Positions 16,439 through 25,824 of a stretch of DNA of 64,000 bases are shown here, one piece after another. Where the stretch lies: NCBI RefSeq assembly GCF_025398155.2, contig NZ_CP104562.2:4092001-4156000 (forward strand), written 5' to 3'. The stretch comes from Roseateles amylovorans. GTDB taxonomy: Bacteria; Pseudomonadota; Gammaproteobacteria; Burkholderiales; Burkholderiaceae_C. Under the pieces are notes generated by a model. The model was given only the letters and a program-made list of their open reading frames with translations, searched no databases and had not been told where the DNA came from. Both the position numbers and the translations under genes were made by a program. Each line of letters starts with the position of its first letter. The stretch's first letter is position 1.

Positions 16439-16846
16439 CTGCAAGCCCATGCGCGCGGCGAGGTCGCGCACCGAGAGGAAATGGAAAGTCAGAGGGCAGG
16501 CCCGAGGCGATCTGAGCGCCCCGGGCAACGGCCCCTAGTGTCGCAGGCCGGCAAAGGCAGTGCCTTGCGCACTGGCGATCATGCGCCCGGGAGGCGGGTC
16601 GGTATGTTGGAGCGAACGGACGACAGAGCGCCCGCTCATCGGCAGGGCAACTCGCCTGGACATCGGAAGCGCCAAGGTCGCGGGACGGGGCGCGTCAGCC
16701 GGGCGAACCGCCGAACGGCCAAAAGGGCAAACGGCAAACGGTCAAACGACGAAAAGACCCAAGGGCCAACTGGCCAGCCAGCCTGTCTGCAAGACAGCCA
16801 GCCAGCGCGCCCACCTGAATCGGCGAGGCCGACCCGGCGGCCGGCG
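16439..16846. other. Intergenic region pilZ-tatD
   Basis: 408 bp with no supported gene. It contains a short hairpin (CTGTCT/AGACAG around GCA, about 16783-16797) flanked on both sides by a direct repeat CCAGCCAGC, and A-rich AAACGGCAAACGGTCAAACG runs near 16727-16748. No clear terminator or promoter. Confidence 0.4.
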
Positions 16847-17266
16847 TCAGATGGTCTGAGTCGGCTTGGCCGAGGAGATCGCCGTGCCCAGCAGTTCTTC
16901 GATCTTGAGCTTGATGACCCGGGTTTTCTCGTCGCCGGGGAAGCGCACACCCACGCCCTGGGTGCGGCCACCCGAGGCATTGGGCGGCGTCAGCCAAGCC
17001 ACCTTGCCGGCCACCGGGTAGCGCTGCGGATCCTCGGGCAAGCTCATCAGCAGGTAGATGTCTTCGCCCAGCTTGTAGTCGCGGGTGGTCGGCACAAAGA
17101 TGCCGCCTTCCGAGAAGATCGGGATGTAGGCCGCGTAGAGCGCGCCCTTTTCCTTGAACACCAGCTGGATCACGCTGGGGCGCGTGCCGCCAGCGGCCGC
17201 AGGAGCGGCAGGCGCGGCGCCGGTTGGCGAGGTCGGGTTCATCGGCTTGAGGGTGAGTTCGCTCAT
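16847..17266 (-). CDS. pilZ: PilZ-domain protein (type IV pilus / c-di-GMP related)
   Basis: 139 residues. After a Pro/Ala-rich lead (1-28), the core VIQLVFKEKGALYAAYIPIF, then GGIFVPTTRDYKLGEDIYLL, VAGKVAWLTPPNASGGRTQG and VGVRFPGDE match the short PilZ proteins needed for type IV pilus assembly. The N-terminal c-di-GMP binding motif RxxxR is not evident, as in the original PilZ, so it probably works by protein contacts with PilB/FimX rather than by binding c-di-GMP. It sits just downstream of holB (45 bp), the standard position in beta- and gammaproteobacteria. Confidence 0.88.
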   Translation of the reverse strand: MSELTLKPMNPTSPTGAAPAAPAAAGGTRPSVIQLVFKEKGALYAAYIPIFSEGGIFVPTTRDYKLGEDIYLLMSLPEDPQRYPVAGKVAWLTPPNASGGRTQGVGVRFPGDEKTRVIKLKIEELLGTAISSAKPTQTI

Positions 17267-17311
17267 GGGTGACGAGTCTAGCGGGCCGCCGGCAGCGTGC
17301 GGTCGGCGGGG

Positions 17312-18385
17312 TCAGCGGGCGGGCCGCATGGCTTGCTGTCCCTGCGCAACCAGGGATTCCATCAGCAAGCCGGCGTTCAACGGATGTTCGGCATGACGCG
17401 CCGCTTGCGCAAGCGTACGCGCCCATTGGTCCAGCGTCGCACGGACCGCGGGCAGTTTCGGCAATGCATCACGGGGGAAGAAGCTGGGCGGGGCGCCATG
17501 GGCGATGCGCATCAGGTCATGGACCAGCCGCTGCATCGCGGCAATCGCCCGAGGCACCGGCCAGTCGGTCAACGCCTGGGCCTCGCCCCGGGCAATGCGG
17601 CGCGGCAGTTCCAGCCAGGTCTTGGCGGCAATGCCCTCCTCGCTCCAGAGCAGCGCCTCTTGCGGCCGCCCCCCGGTGGCATCGAGCAGCACCTCCGGTG
17701 AGGCCACGCCCTGCCCCTGCAGCCATTGCAGCGCGGCGTCGCGCGCCGGCAGCGCCATCTGCAGCGGCTGGCAACGGCTGCGAATGGTCGGCAGCAGTTG
17801 CTGCGGTGCCGCACTGGCCAGGACGAAGCGCAGCAGCTCGGCGGGCTCCTCCAACGTCTTGAGCAAGGCATTGGCGGCGACGGTGTTCAAGGCCTCGGCC
17901 GGGTAGACCACCACCACCTTGGCCTTGCCGCGGGCCGCGCTGATCTGAGCGAAGGACAGCATCTGCCGCACCGCTTCGATCTTGATCTCGCGACTGGGCT
18001 TGGTCTTGCTGGCCTTGGTCGTGCCCTCGCCGCCCTCGCTGTCGGCCGCGCCATAGCCAAGCGACTCCTTGAGCGCATCGGGCAGCAGGATCTGGAAGTC
18101 AGGATGGGAGCGCGAGCGCAGCAAGTGGCAGCTCGGGCAATGGCCGCAACCGGGTTGATCGGTGCCGGTGCGCGCCTCGCAAAGCCAGGCCTGGGCCAGC
18201 AGGATCGCCAGGTCGAACTGCCCGACGCCCGCCGGGCCCTGCAGCAGCAGCGCATGGCTGCGGCCTTGCGTCAGCGCCTGCTGCAGCGGATCGCGCAGCC
18301 AGGGCAAGGGCAAGGTGCCGTCTTGCGCCAGGGCGGTGGCCTCGTCGGTGTGGGCCGACGCATGAACCTGGGCGGCGGTCACCAT
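17312..18385 (-). CDS. holB: DNA polymerase III subunit delta'
   Basis: 357 residues. The P-loop is degenerate (GPAGVGQFDLA, Lys replaced by Gln), consistent with the non-hydrolysing delta' subunit. A zinc module (CEARTGTDQPGCGHCPSC) is at about residues 67-84. The sensor/arginine region contains KVVVVYPAEALNTVAANALL, then LLKTLEEP and TIRSRCQPLQM. It belongs to the clamp loader, where it loads the beta clamp onto primed DNA. The gene overlaps tmk by 7 bp, implying coupling. Confidence 0.93.
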   Translation of the reverse strand: MVTAAQVHASAHTDEATALAQDGTLPLPWLRDPLQQALTQGRSHALLLQGPAGVGQFDLAILLAQAWLCEARTGTDQPGCGHCPSCHLLRSRSHPDFQILLPDALKESLGYGAADSEGGEGTTKASKTKPSREIKIEAVRQMLSFAQISAARGKAKVVVVYPAEALNTVAANALLKTLEEPAELLRFVLASAAPQQLLPTIRSRCQPLQMALPARDAALQWLQGQGVASPEVLLDATGGRPQEALLWSEEGIAAKTWLELPRRIARGEAQALTDWPVPRAIAAMQRLVHDLMRIAHGAPPSFFPRDALPKLPAVRATLDQWARTLAQAARHAEHPLNAGLLMESLVAQGQQAMRPAR

Positions 18386-18990
18386 CCTCGGCGCTCCAGT
18401 TCGGCGCGGATCTGATCGGCCACGCCGTCGATCGTCCGGGCCGCATCGATGCGCACGATGCGCTGCGGCGCCTGCGCCGCGCGCCGGGCATAGGCGCCGC
18501 GCACCCGGGCAAAGAAATCCAGGTCCAGTTGTTCAAGCCGGTCGGCCTCGCGGGCCTGCGCCCGGCGGGCGGCGGCGATGGCGGGATCGACATCGAACCA
18601 GAAGGTCAGGTCCGGCTCACGCCCCTCCTGCACCCAGCCTTCCAGGGTGGTGAGCACCGCCTCGTCCATGCCGCGGCCGCCGCCCTGGTAGGCGAAGCTG
18701 GCATCGGTGAAGCGGTCGCACAGCACGGTGCGGCCCTGGGCCAGGGCGGGGGCAATGACCGCCCGCACATGGTCGCGCCGGGCGGCGAAGACGAGCAGCG
18801 CCTCGGTCAGGCCGTCCATGTTGCGGTGCAGGAACAGCTCGCGCAGGGACTCGGCCAGCGGCGTGCCGCCGGGCTCGCGGGTCTGCACCAGGTCCGCGCC
18901 GCGGTCTCGCAGATGACGGGCCACGCTGTCGATGTGGGTGGACTTGCCAGCCCCGTCGATGCCCTCGAAAGTGATGAATCTGCCGCTCAC
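18379..18990 (-). CDS. tmk: Thymidylate kinase
   Basis: 203 residues from the GTG at 18990 (SGRFITFEGIDGAGKSTHID). P-loop GIDGAGKST, the DRX motif LCDRFTDASFAYQGGGRG and the LID region AAARRAQAREADRLE are present. It phosphorylates dTMP to dTDP. An in-frame ATG at 19104 would add 38 non-conserved residues and run into mltG, so the GTG, 28 bp after the mltG stop, is chosen. Neighbours mltG and holB are classical. Confidence 0.93.
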   Translation of the reverse strand: MSGRFITFEGIDGAGKSTHIDSVARHLRDRGADLVQTREPGGTPLAESLRELFLHRNMDGLTEALLVFAARRDHVRAVIAPALAQGRTVLCDRFTDASFAYQGGGRGMDEAVLTTLEGWVQEGREPDLTFWFDVDPAIAAARRAQAREADRLEQLDLDFFARVRGAYARRAAQAPQRIVRIDAARTIDGVADQIRAELERRGW

Positions 18991-19018
18991 GGCCTGCTCT
19001 CTGGTTCGCACTGACGGA

Positions 19019-20071
19019 TCAGTGCCCACGCTGGTATTTGTTGACCGCGCGATTATGCGCGGCGAGGTCGTCACTGAACTGGCTGGTTCCGTCACCGCGT
19101 GCAACGAAATACAAGGCCTTGGACGGTGTCGGATGCAAGGCCGCCTGCAGCGAGGCCAGGCCCGGCATGGCGATCGGCGTGGGCGGCAGGCCGCCGCGGG
19201 TGTAGGTGTTGAAGGCGGTATCGGTCTGCAGATGGATCTTGCGCAGGTTGCCGTCGAAGCTCTCGCCCAGGCCGTAGATCACCGTCGGATCGGTCTGCAG
19301 CGGCATGCCGGCCTTGAGCCGGTTGATGAAGACCGCCGCCACCAGCCCCCGATCGGCCGGCGCGCCGGTTTCCTTCTCGACGATGGAAGCCAGGATCAGC
19401 GCCTCTTCCGGCGTGCGCAGCGGCAGGCCGTCGCCGCGACCGGACCAGGCGCTTTCCAGCCGCTTGCGCATCAGGGCATGGGCACGCTTGAGCACCGTCA
19501 GATCGCTGACGCCGCGGCTGTAGGCATAGGTGTCCGGGAAGAAGCGGCCTTCCGCGGCCACGCCGGGCTCGCCCAGGGCGGCCATGATCTCGGCCTCGGT
19601 CATGGTGGCGGTGGTCTGCTTCAGCGCGGGGGCGGCGGCGATGGCGGCGCGCAGTTGGCGGAAGTTCCAGCCCTCGATCAGGCGCAACTGCTCCAGCGTC
19701 TGGTCGCCGCGGACCATCTTGTCGAGCAGCTCACGCGGCGTGATGCCGGTATGCACCTCATAGCTGCCGGCGCGGATCTTCTTGGCCTGGCCCGACCAGC
19801 GGAACCATTCGTATAGCCAGCGCGGATCGGTCTGCACCCCGGCGCTGACCCAGGCCTGGGCGACCTGCAGCGGCGGCGTGCCCGGCTCGATCGACAGCTC
19901 GAGACTGTCCTTGTCCAGCATCAGCGGCTGCTGCAGCCACCACCAGCCGGCGCCGACGGCGCCGCCGACCAGCAGCAACACGGCCAGGCACAGCCGCATC
20001 AGCCACCGACCCCAACCGCCACCGCTGCGCACGGCGGTGCGCTTCTTCGATCTGTTTTTAACCCGAGCCAA
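19019..20071 (-). CDS. mltG: Endolytic murein transglycosylase
   Basis: 350 residues. Basic N-terminus (KNRSKKR), one transmembrane helix at about 24-46 (WLMRLCLAVLLLVGGAVGAG), then a LysM-like subdomain and the YceG/MltG catalytic domain. The catalytic Glu is in LILASIVEKETG, with FFPDTYAYSRG, VFINRLKAGMPLQTDPTVIY and the closing FVARGDGTSQFSDDLAAHNR. It cleaves nascent glycan strands and may end their synthesis. The start is a TTG at 20071 with AGG about 5 nt upstream; the first internal ATG would remove the cytoplasmic basic segment. It faces ygfZ across 45 bp. Confidence 0.93.
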   Translation of the reverse strand: MARVKNRSKKRTAVRSGGGWGRWLMRLCLAVLLLVGGAVGAGWWWLQQPLMLDKDSLELSIEPGTPPLQVAQAWVSAGVQTDPRWLYEWFRWSGQAKKIRAGSYEVHTGITPRELLDKMVRGDQTLEQLRLIEGWNFRQLRAAIAAAPALKQTTATMTEAEIMAALGEPGVAAEGRFFPDTYAYSRGVSDLTVLKRAHALMRKRLESAWSGRGDGLPLRTPEEALILASIVEKETGAPADRGLVAAVFINRLKAGMPLQTDPTVIYGLGESFDGNLRKIHLQTDTAFNTYTRGGLPPTPIAMPGLASLQAALHPTPSKALYFVARGDGTSQFSDDLAAHNRAVNKYQRGH

Positions 20072-20116
20072 GACCTGACGCCCTCAATGAAATGCGGGGT
20101 GATGATAATCGGCCCC

Positions 20117-21112
20117 ATGACCGAGATCTCCCGCCAAGATTCCCAACCGTCCTCTCATCCGTCTGCTGCCCCGTCGGTGGGCGCGGTGCGGCTGTCCGAC
20201 TGGGGCGTGATGCGCGCCCAGGGCGAAGAGGCCGCGAAGTTCCTGCACAGCCAGCTCACCCAGGACCTGGCGCTGCAGACCACCAGCCAAGCCCGGCTGG
20301 CCGGCTATTGCTCGCCCAAGGGCCGGCTGCTGGCCACGATGGTGGCCGTCAAGCCGGACGACCAGACCGTGCTGATGGCCCTGCCCGCCGATGTGCTGCC
20401 CGCCACGCTGAAGCGCCTGTCGATGTTCGTGATGCGCGCCAAGTGCAAGCTGACCGATGCCAGCGCCGACTGGGCGGTCTGGGGCCTGGCCGGTGAGCCG
20501 GCCGCGCAATGGCTGCAAGCCCGTCTGGGCGAAGCGCCGCCCGCCGCGGTGTGGACCGTCGGACGCGCAGAGGTCGACGGCGCCCAGGTGCTGGTCACCC
20601 GCCTGCCCGACGACGGCACCGGCCCGCGCTTCCTGATGCTGCAGCCCGCCGTCGCCCCGGCACCGACGCTGCCCGCGTTGGCCGAGGCCGAATGGCAGGG
20701 TCTGGATGTCCGCGCCGGCCTGGCCTGGGTGCGGCAGGCGACGGTGGAACAGTTCGTGCCCCAGATGCTGAACCTGGAATTGATCGGCGGCGTGAATTTC
20801 CAGAAAGGATGCTATCCGGGCCAGGAGATCGTCGCCCGCAGCCAGTACCGAGGCACGATCAAGCGCCGCACCCAGGCCTTTGCGCTGGCGGACGGCACCG
20901 TCGCGCAGCTCGGCCAGGAGATCTTTCACAGCGAGGACCCGGAACAACCGGCCGGCATGGTGGCCGCCTTGGGTGAGCAAGCCGGGCATCCGCTGGTGCT
21001 GGCGGAGGTCAAACTGGCCGCACTGGAGGCGGGCAGCCTGCATCTGGGCAGCGCCGCCGGCCCGGTGCTGACGCCGCGCGCGCTGCCCTACACGATCGGA
21101 GAGCCGCAATGA
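20117..21112 (+). CDS. ygfZ: Folate-binding tRNA-modifying protein YgfZ
   Basis: 331 residues, GcvT-like fold. The diagnostic motif KGCYPGQEIVARSQYRG is at about residues 234-250, with the Cys needed for function. YgfZ helps maintain some Fe-S enzymes, such as MiaB, in a folate-dependent way. Upstream in-frame ATGs at 20087 and 20102 exist but none has a good ribosome site; the ATG at 20117 (MTEISRQDS) is a compromise. Its stop overlaps the DUF4936 start as ATGA. Confidence 0.88.
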   Translation: MTEISRQDSQPSSHPSAAPSVGAVRLSDWGVMRAQGEEAAKFLHSQLTQDLALQTTSQARLAGYCSPKGRLLATMVAVKPDDQTVLMALPADVLPATLKRLSMFVMRAKCKLTDASADWAVWGLAGEPAAQWLQARLGEAPPAAVWTVGRAEVDGAQVLVTRLPDDGTGPRFLMLQPAVAPAPTLPALAEAEWQGLDVRAGLAWVRQATVEQFVPQMLNLELIGGVNFQKGCYPGQEIVARSQYRGTIKRRTQAFALADGTVAQLGQEIFHSEDPEQPAGMVAALGEQAGHPLVLAEVKLAALEAGSLHLGSAAGPVLTPRALPYTIGEPQ

Positions 21113-21399
21113 CGTCACAGGAACCGATCGAGCTGTACGTCTACTACCGCGTCCATGCCGACCAGGTGCCCGAAGCGCTGGCCGTGTTCGAGCAGACGCG
21201 CGCCGGCGAGCCGGTGCGGCTGCTGCAGCGACGCGACCACGACCCGGTCTTCCAGACCTGGATGGAAATCTATGACACCGCCTTGACCGATCCGGTCGGG
21301 ACGGAACGCCGCATTGCTGCCACCTTGGGTCCGTTTGCCCAGGGTCCCCGCCACCGCGAGGCCTTTGTCGCCGTCGCAGGACCGGGGAAAGGCCCCTGA
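21109..21399 (+). CDS. DUF4936 family protein
   Basis: 96 residues: ELYVYYRVHADQVPEALAVF at the start, then the RLLQRRDHDPVFQTWMEIYD core. This fits DUF4936, short proteins of unknown function in betaproteobacteria that are predicted to have a ferredoxin-like dimeric alpha/beta fold. It is translationally coupled on both sides: its ATG overlaps the ygfZ stop by 4 bp and its stop overlaps the antiporter start (TGATG). No signal peptide. Confidence 0.8.
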   Translation: MTSQEPIELYVYYRVHADQVPEALAVFEQTRAGEPVRLLQRRDHDPVFQTWMEIYDTALTDPVGTERRIAATLGPFAQGPRHREAFVAVAGPGKGP

Positions 21400-23135
21400 T
21401 GGAACACAACGTCTCGCTCATCAGCACCCTTGCCGTCGGCTTCGGCCTGGCGCTCATCCTCGGCTTTGTCGCCGAACGGTTGAAACTGCCCGCGCTGGTC
21501 GGCTATTTGCTGGCCGGTATCGCCATCGGACCGGCCACGCCGGGCTTTGTGGCGGACATGAACATCGCCTCGCAGCTGTCGGAAATCGGCGTGATGCTGC
21601 TGATGTTCGGAGTGGGCCTGCATTTCTCGTTCAAGGACCTGATGGCGGTCAAGCGCATTGCGCTGCCGGGTGCGTTGGTGCAGATGTCGGTGGCCACGCT
21701 GCTGGGCATGGGCCTGGCGATGTGGTGGGGCTGGAGCACCGGGGCGGCGTTGATCTTCGGCCTGTCGCTGTCGTGCGCGAGCACGGTGGTGCTGCTGAAG
21801 GCACTGGAGGCGCGCGGCGCGATTGAATCGGTCAACGGCCGGATCGCCATCGGCTGGTTGGTGGTGGAGGATCTGGCCACGGTGCTGATCCTGGTGCTGC
21901 TGCCACCGCTGGCCCCGGTGCTGGGCGGTGCCAGCGTGGGCCCGGCCTCGGACGCCCCGCTGTGGCAGGCGATTGCCCAGACGCTGGCGCAGATGGCGGC
22001 CTTCGTGATTCTGATGCTGGTGGTGGGACGGCGCCTCCTGCCCTGGCTGCTGTGGCAGGTGGCGCGCACCGGGTCGCGGGAGCTGTTCACGCTGTCGGTG
22101 GTGGCCGTGGCGATCGGCATTGCCTTCGGCGCGTCGGAGCTGTTCCATGTCTCGTTTGCGCTGGGCGCATTCTTCGCCGGCATGGTGATGCGGGAATCGG
22201 AATACAGCCACCGTGCGGCGCAGGAATCGCTGCCGTTGCGGGACTCGTTCTCGGTGCTGTTCTTCGTCTCGGTCGGCATGTTGTTCGATCCGATGACGCT
22301 GGTCGACCAGCCGCTGCACCTGCTGGCGGTGGTCGCGATCATCGTGGTGGGCAAGGCGCTGGCCTCGGCGGTGCTGGTGCTGGCCTTCCGCTATCCGCTC
22401 AACACGGCGATGACGGTCTCCGCCAGCCTGGCGCAGATCGGCGAATTCAGCTTCATCCTGGCGGGCCTGGGCCTGCAGCTGCAACTGCTGCCCAAGGACG
22501 GCATGAACCTGGTGCTGGCGGGCGCGCTGATCTCGATCGCGATCAATCCGCTGATGTTCGCCATGATCCAGCCGGTGCAGCGCTGGGTGCTGGCCCGATC
22601 GGCCTTCGCGCGCAAGCTGGAGGCGCGGGACGACCCCTACGCGGAACTGCCGCAGACCACCGACCGTCAGTTCCTGGAGGGTCAGGTGGTGCTGGTGGGC
22701 TACGGGCGCGTGGGCCGCCGGATCGCCGATGCGCTGACCGAGCGGGAGATCCCGTTCGTGGTCGCCGACCAGAGCCGTGAGACGGTCGAGGCGCTGCGCA
22801 AGCGCGGCATGGCGGCAGTCAGCGGCGAGGCCAGCGACCCGATGGTGCTGGTACAGGCCCACATCGCCAATGCCGCGATGCTGGTGGTGGCGGTGCCGGA
22901 TTCGATGAAGGCCCGGCAGATGGCCGAGATCGCCCGGCAGCTGAATCCGCAGATCGAGATCGTGCTGCGCACCCATGGCGAAGAGGAATCCGAACTGCTG
23001 CGCCGCGAGAAGCTGGGCACCGTGTTCTATGGCGAGGAGGAGCTCGCCAAGGGCATGAGCCGGCATGTGCTGCAGCGCTTCAATGCGCCGATGACCGAGG
23101 ACATCGCCCCGCTGATCACCACGGTGGCGCATTGA
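21399..23135 (+). CDS. Kef/YbaL-type monovalent cation:proton antiporter (CPA2)
   Basis: 578 residues. About twelve transmembrane segments in residues 5-390 (for example STLAVGFGLALILGFVAERL, LPALVGYLLAGIAIGPATPG), then a cytoplasmic TrkA-N/RCK domain from about 430 (GQVVLVGYGRVGRRIADALT, the NAD-binding GxGxxG motif). The length and layout match E. coli YbaL/KefB. It exchanges K+ or Na+ for H+, gated by nucleotide binding to the RCK domain. It is the third gene of the ygfZ-DUF4936 run. Confidence 0.92.
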   Translation: MEHNVSLISTLAVGFGLALILGFVAERLKLPALVGYLLAGIAIGPATPGFVADMNIASQLSEIGVMLLMFGVGLHFSFKDLMAVKRIALPGALVQMSVATLLGMGLAMWWGWSTGAALIFGLSLSCASTVVLLKALEARGAIESVNGRIAIGWLVVEDLATVLILVLLPPLAPVLGGASVGPASDAPLWQAIAQTLAQMAAFVILMLVVGRRLLPWLLWQVARTGSRELFTLSVVAVAIGIAFGASELFHVSFALGAFFAGMVMRESEYSHRAAQESLPLRDSFSVLFFVSVGMLFDPMTLVDQPLHLLAVVAIIVVGKALASAVLVLAFRYPLNTAMTVSASLAQIGEFSFILAGLGLQLQLLPKDGMNLVLAGALISIAINPLMFAMIQPVQRWVLARSAFARKLEARDDPYAELPQTTDRQFLEGQVVLVGYGRVGRRIADALTEREIPFVVADQSRETVEALRKRGMAAVSGEASDPMVLVQAHIANAAMLVVAVPDSMKARQMAEIARQLNPQIEIVLRTHGEEESELLRREKLGTVFYGEEELAKGMSRHVLQRFNAPMTEDIAPLITTVAH

Positions 23136-23197
23136 CCCTGAGGCGGGCCGGGCGTGCATCCAGCGTGTCCGACCCGCCTCGTTCATCCACGGTTTAC

Positions 23198-24505
23198 ATG
23201 CCCGCCGTAGCGTCCCGGGCCATGATGCCGATCCGCCTGCTTTCTCGTCTGCTTCCTCGCGCCCTTCCCTCTGCGCTCGTGCATGCCGTCTCCTCGGCGG
23301 CCCACGCGGCGCCGATCCACGCGCGCTGGCTGGCGGCGGCGATCGGCACCAGCCTGCTGATGTCGGCCTGCGGCGGCGGACCGCCGAAGGCGCGTGTCGA
23401 GGACCAGCAGCAACAGCGCGACTTCGCCTCCCGCGGCTATGTCGGCGCGGCGGAGTCGGTCGCGGTCCAGACGCTGCCACTGCGGCTTCGCAATGATTTC
23501 TACCGCCTCAGCCTGACCTCGGGCGGCGGCAGCGCGGCTCGCCCGGTGGTGCTCTACCTGCCCGGGCTCGGCGAATCGGAGCATGCCGGCCATGCCTGGC
23601 GCAATGCGTGGGCGGCAGCGGGCTATGCGGTGCTCGCCGTCCAGCCGTTGGAGGACGACGCCACCGCCTGGGGCTCGGAGCTGGCCCGCGCCGCCGAGTT
23701 CACTCAATTGGGACGCCGACACTTCGCCGAGGCCGAGCTGCGCCGCCGCGTGGCCCGGCTGGATGAATTGCTGGGGGAAGTGCAGCGACTGGGTCGCGCG
23801 GGAGAGGCGCCGTGGCGCTCGCTGGACTGGTCACGCGCGGCGCTGGCCGGCTTCGATCTTGGGGCCCAGACGGCGATGACCATCGCCGGCGAATCCTTGT
23901 CGGACGGCACCCGGCTGAGCTTGACGTCATGGACGCCGCGTGCGGTGATCGTCATCAGTCCACAGGTCATGAGCGCGCCACAGCCGGCGCACTACCAGTC
24001 GATCGCCATGCCGGTGCTCGGCATCACCGGCGATCACGACGACGACCTGCTCGGTCTGGTGCCGCAGACCCGCTGGCGCAGCGCGCCGTTCGACGCCGTG
24101 CCGGCGGACCGGAGCTGGCTATTGCGGGTGGACGCGGTGCGCCATGCCCCGCTCAGCGGCACCGAGGGGCCGCCGACGCCGGAGAAGACGGAGGGGCAGC
24201 AGCGTCGATCGTCCGGCGAGAGCGGCGGTGGTGGTGGTGGTCGCCGACGGGGCGGTGGGGGTGGGATGGGTGGCATGGGCGGGGGCCCACAAGGCGTGCC
24301 CGGACGGATGGCGCCGGTGCCGGACGTGCCCGATTACCGAGGCCTCCATCAGCAACAGCTGGCGCTGATCGCCGCACGGCAGGTCAGCGTGGCGTTTCTG
24401 GATCTGCAGTTGAAGCAGTCGGCGCAGGCGCGGGATTGGTTGGCCGGGCCGGCAAATGTGTGGATGGGGCAGTCGGGGCGGCTGTCGGCGGCGGCGCTGC
24501 GGTAG
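23198..24505 (+). CDS. Lipoprotein alpha/beta-hydrolase-like protein
   Basis: 435 residues from the ATG at 23198. A lipobox LLMSACGGG is near residue 52. The hydrolase core follows: ARPVVLYLPGLGESEHAGHA (oxyanion strand-loop), SRAALAGFDLGAQTAMTIAG and PVLGITGDHDDDLLGL. The nucleophile-elbow position reads G-F-D-L-G, with Asp where a serine or cysteine is usual, so catalysis is doubtful. A Gly/Arg-rich insertion (GGGGGGRRRGGGGGMGGMGG) at about 345-365 is low complexity. Other starts (TTG 23132, ATG 23222) are possible; none has a clear ribosome site. Enzyme activity is not established. Confidence 0.65.
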   Translation: MPAVASRAMMPIRLLSRLLPRALPSALVHAVSSAAHAAPIHARWLAAAIGTSLLMSACGGGPPKARVEDQQQQRDFASRGYVGAAESVAVQTLPLRLRNDFYRLSLTSGGGSAARPVVLYLPGLGESEHAGHAWRNAWAAAGYAVLAVQPLEDDATAWGSELARAAEFTQLGRRHFAEAELRRRVARLDELLGEVQRLGRAGEAPWRSLDWSRAALAGFDLGAQTAMTIAGESLSDGTRLSLTSWTPRAVIVISPQVMSAPQPAHYQSIAMPVLGITGDHDDDLLGLVPQTRWRSAPFDAVPADRSWLLRVDAVRHAPLSGTEGPPTPEKTEGQQRRSSGESGGGGGGRRRGGGGGMGGMGGGPQGVPGRMAPVPDVPDYRGLHQQQLALIAARQVSVAFLDLQLKQSAQARDWLAGPANVWMGQSGRLSAAALR

Positions 24506-24698
24506 GCGCGGTGTGAGCGAGCGCGGCTTTGCGCTTCGAGCCTGGTTGGTTCAGGGCAGTCGCCGTGTCGTTCCTGGTAGCGAATGTCGCGGTTGCTGAC
24601 GGTCAGTGCAATGGGTGGGAAAGTCGGCAGCCGGCCACTAGCGGCCGGTCGCGAAGGTCGGCTTTGGGGTAGGCTGGGCTCGACAATTTGAGGACCAA

Positions 24699-24953
24699 AT
24701 GGCTAGCAAATACGCGTGTCGCTGCGGTGAGATCGTGCGGACCAACTTGACCGAGGGCCATGGCCTGCACCTATTGGTTGCCGAGCGGCTGCTTGAACTC
24801 TCCGACAGTCAGATCGCCGAGGGCGTCGACCCTTTGCTGGACAGAATAACGCGAGAGTCCAGCGTGGTCGCCGTGTGTTGCAAGTGCGCACGCCTCGCCA
24901 TCATCGATAACGACCACAACATCAAGTTGTACGAACCCGCGCCGGCATCGTGA
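24699..24953 (+). CDS. Small cysteine-motif hypothetical protein
   Basis: 84 residues. CRC near the N-terminus (YACRCGEIVRTNL) and CCKC further on (VVAVCCKCARLAIIDN) suggest a four-Cys zinc-ribbon-like fold; between them lies a helix (LLVAERLLELSDSQIAEGVD). No DNA-binding or enzyme family was recognised. GAGGA lies about 5 nt before the ATG. It opens a short stretch of accessory-looking genes after the antiporter/lipoprotein block. Confidence 0.65.
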   Translation: MASKYACRCGEIVRTNLTEGHGLHLLVAERLLELSDSQIAEGVDPLLDRITRESSVVAVCCKCARLAIIDNDHNIKLYEPAPAS

Positions 24954-25049
24954 GTCAAGCGATGGCAGGACACGGGCAGGAGCGGGCCTCGAGGGACGAC
25001 CGCTTCCGACCGATCCAATCGCTGAGTTCGCTCAGGTAGAGTGCTTGGC

Positions 25050-25619
25050 ATGCATCCTCATCCTCTTGCTTGGTGGCAGTCCCATTTCGGTGGAATTGCG
25101 CCTCGCGGGCACATCCTGCGACGCGCTCTTCCCGAGCGATGGGTTCGGCTTCATTCGCTTCCCGGTGCGAAGCGATATGCCGAGTCGGAAGAGGAATACC
25201 GCGAGATCCAACAGCGGCACCTCACCGTTGCGTCGACGCTGTTCAACGCCGATGAACCGTTATACGTCTTTCGTGCGAGTGAATCCGAAGCCAGACCGCA
25301 TGGGAAAGTGCGCCATCAGCTGGCAGGACGGCAATTCAGGGAGGCCGTCGCTGTTATGCCGACTGCTACTCAGACGGACGACGAAGATCGGTTCTATGTC
25401 CGAGCTCTCGTTTCTAAGTGGAAGCCTGATTTCTTCGAAGAAGCCATCCGTTTGCTAGCAGACTGGCAGGAGGTGGGCATTTCGTTCGTCTCGCCGTCCA
25501 CAAGAAACATCTTCTGCCCGTACGACGGCGGAATGGACATCTTCACATTCTCCATCGCTCCGGAAGAGCTTTGCACTCGCTTTGCGGCTTGGCAATCAAC
25601 CCGGCCAGACGGCATGTGA
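25050..25619 (+). CDS. Hypothetical protein, DUF3885-like C-terminus
   Basis: 189 residues, starting MHPHPLAWWQSHFGGIAPRG. The C-terminus FVSPSTRNIFCPYDGGMDIF followed by TFSIAPEELCTRFAAWQS recalls DUF3885, where a YDGGxD-type loop follows a beta-strand; this match is from memory and weak. No signal peptide or membrane segment. The ATG at 25050 is three codons after a GTG (25041) that has AGGT close upstream; either may be used. Found between a small Cys-motif protein and an SDR gene, possibly part of an acquired patch. Confidence 0.55.
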   Translation: MHPHPLAWWQSHFGGIAPRGHILRRALPERWVRLHSLPGAKRYAESEEEYREIQQRHLTVASTLFNADEPLYVFRASESEARPHGKVRHQLAGRQFREAVAVMPTATQTDDEDRFYVRALVSKWKPDFFEEAIRLLADWQEVGISFVSPSTRNIFCPYDGGMDIFTFSIAPEELCTRFAAWQSTRPDGM

Positions 25620-25824
25620 ACGTCCGCTCTTGGCCGACGAGTTTGCTCAAAGCGATGTCCGGTCCGGGTCGATAGCCGTCAGCGGCCAACTCTTTCGCGA
25701 ACGGCAGCGACCAGCCTTGAGCGGCCACTCACCTTGAAAGATTGCTTCGCTCCGAAGACGGACGAGCCACGGCACTTCGACCGGAAGATCGCAGCATGGG
25801 CCAATTCATTTCAAGGAGCAATTG

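Noticed and set aside
16783..16797. Hairpin CTGTCT/AGACAG downstream of pilZ as a terminator
   Set aside because: The stem is short and no T-run follows on either strand.
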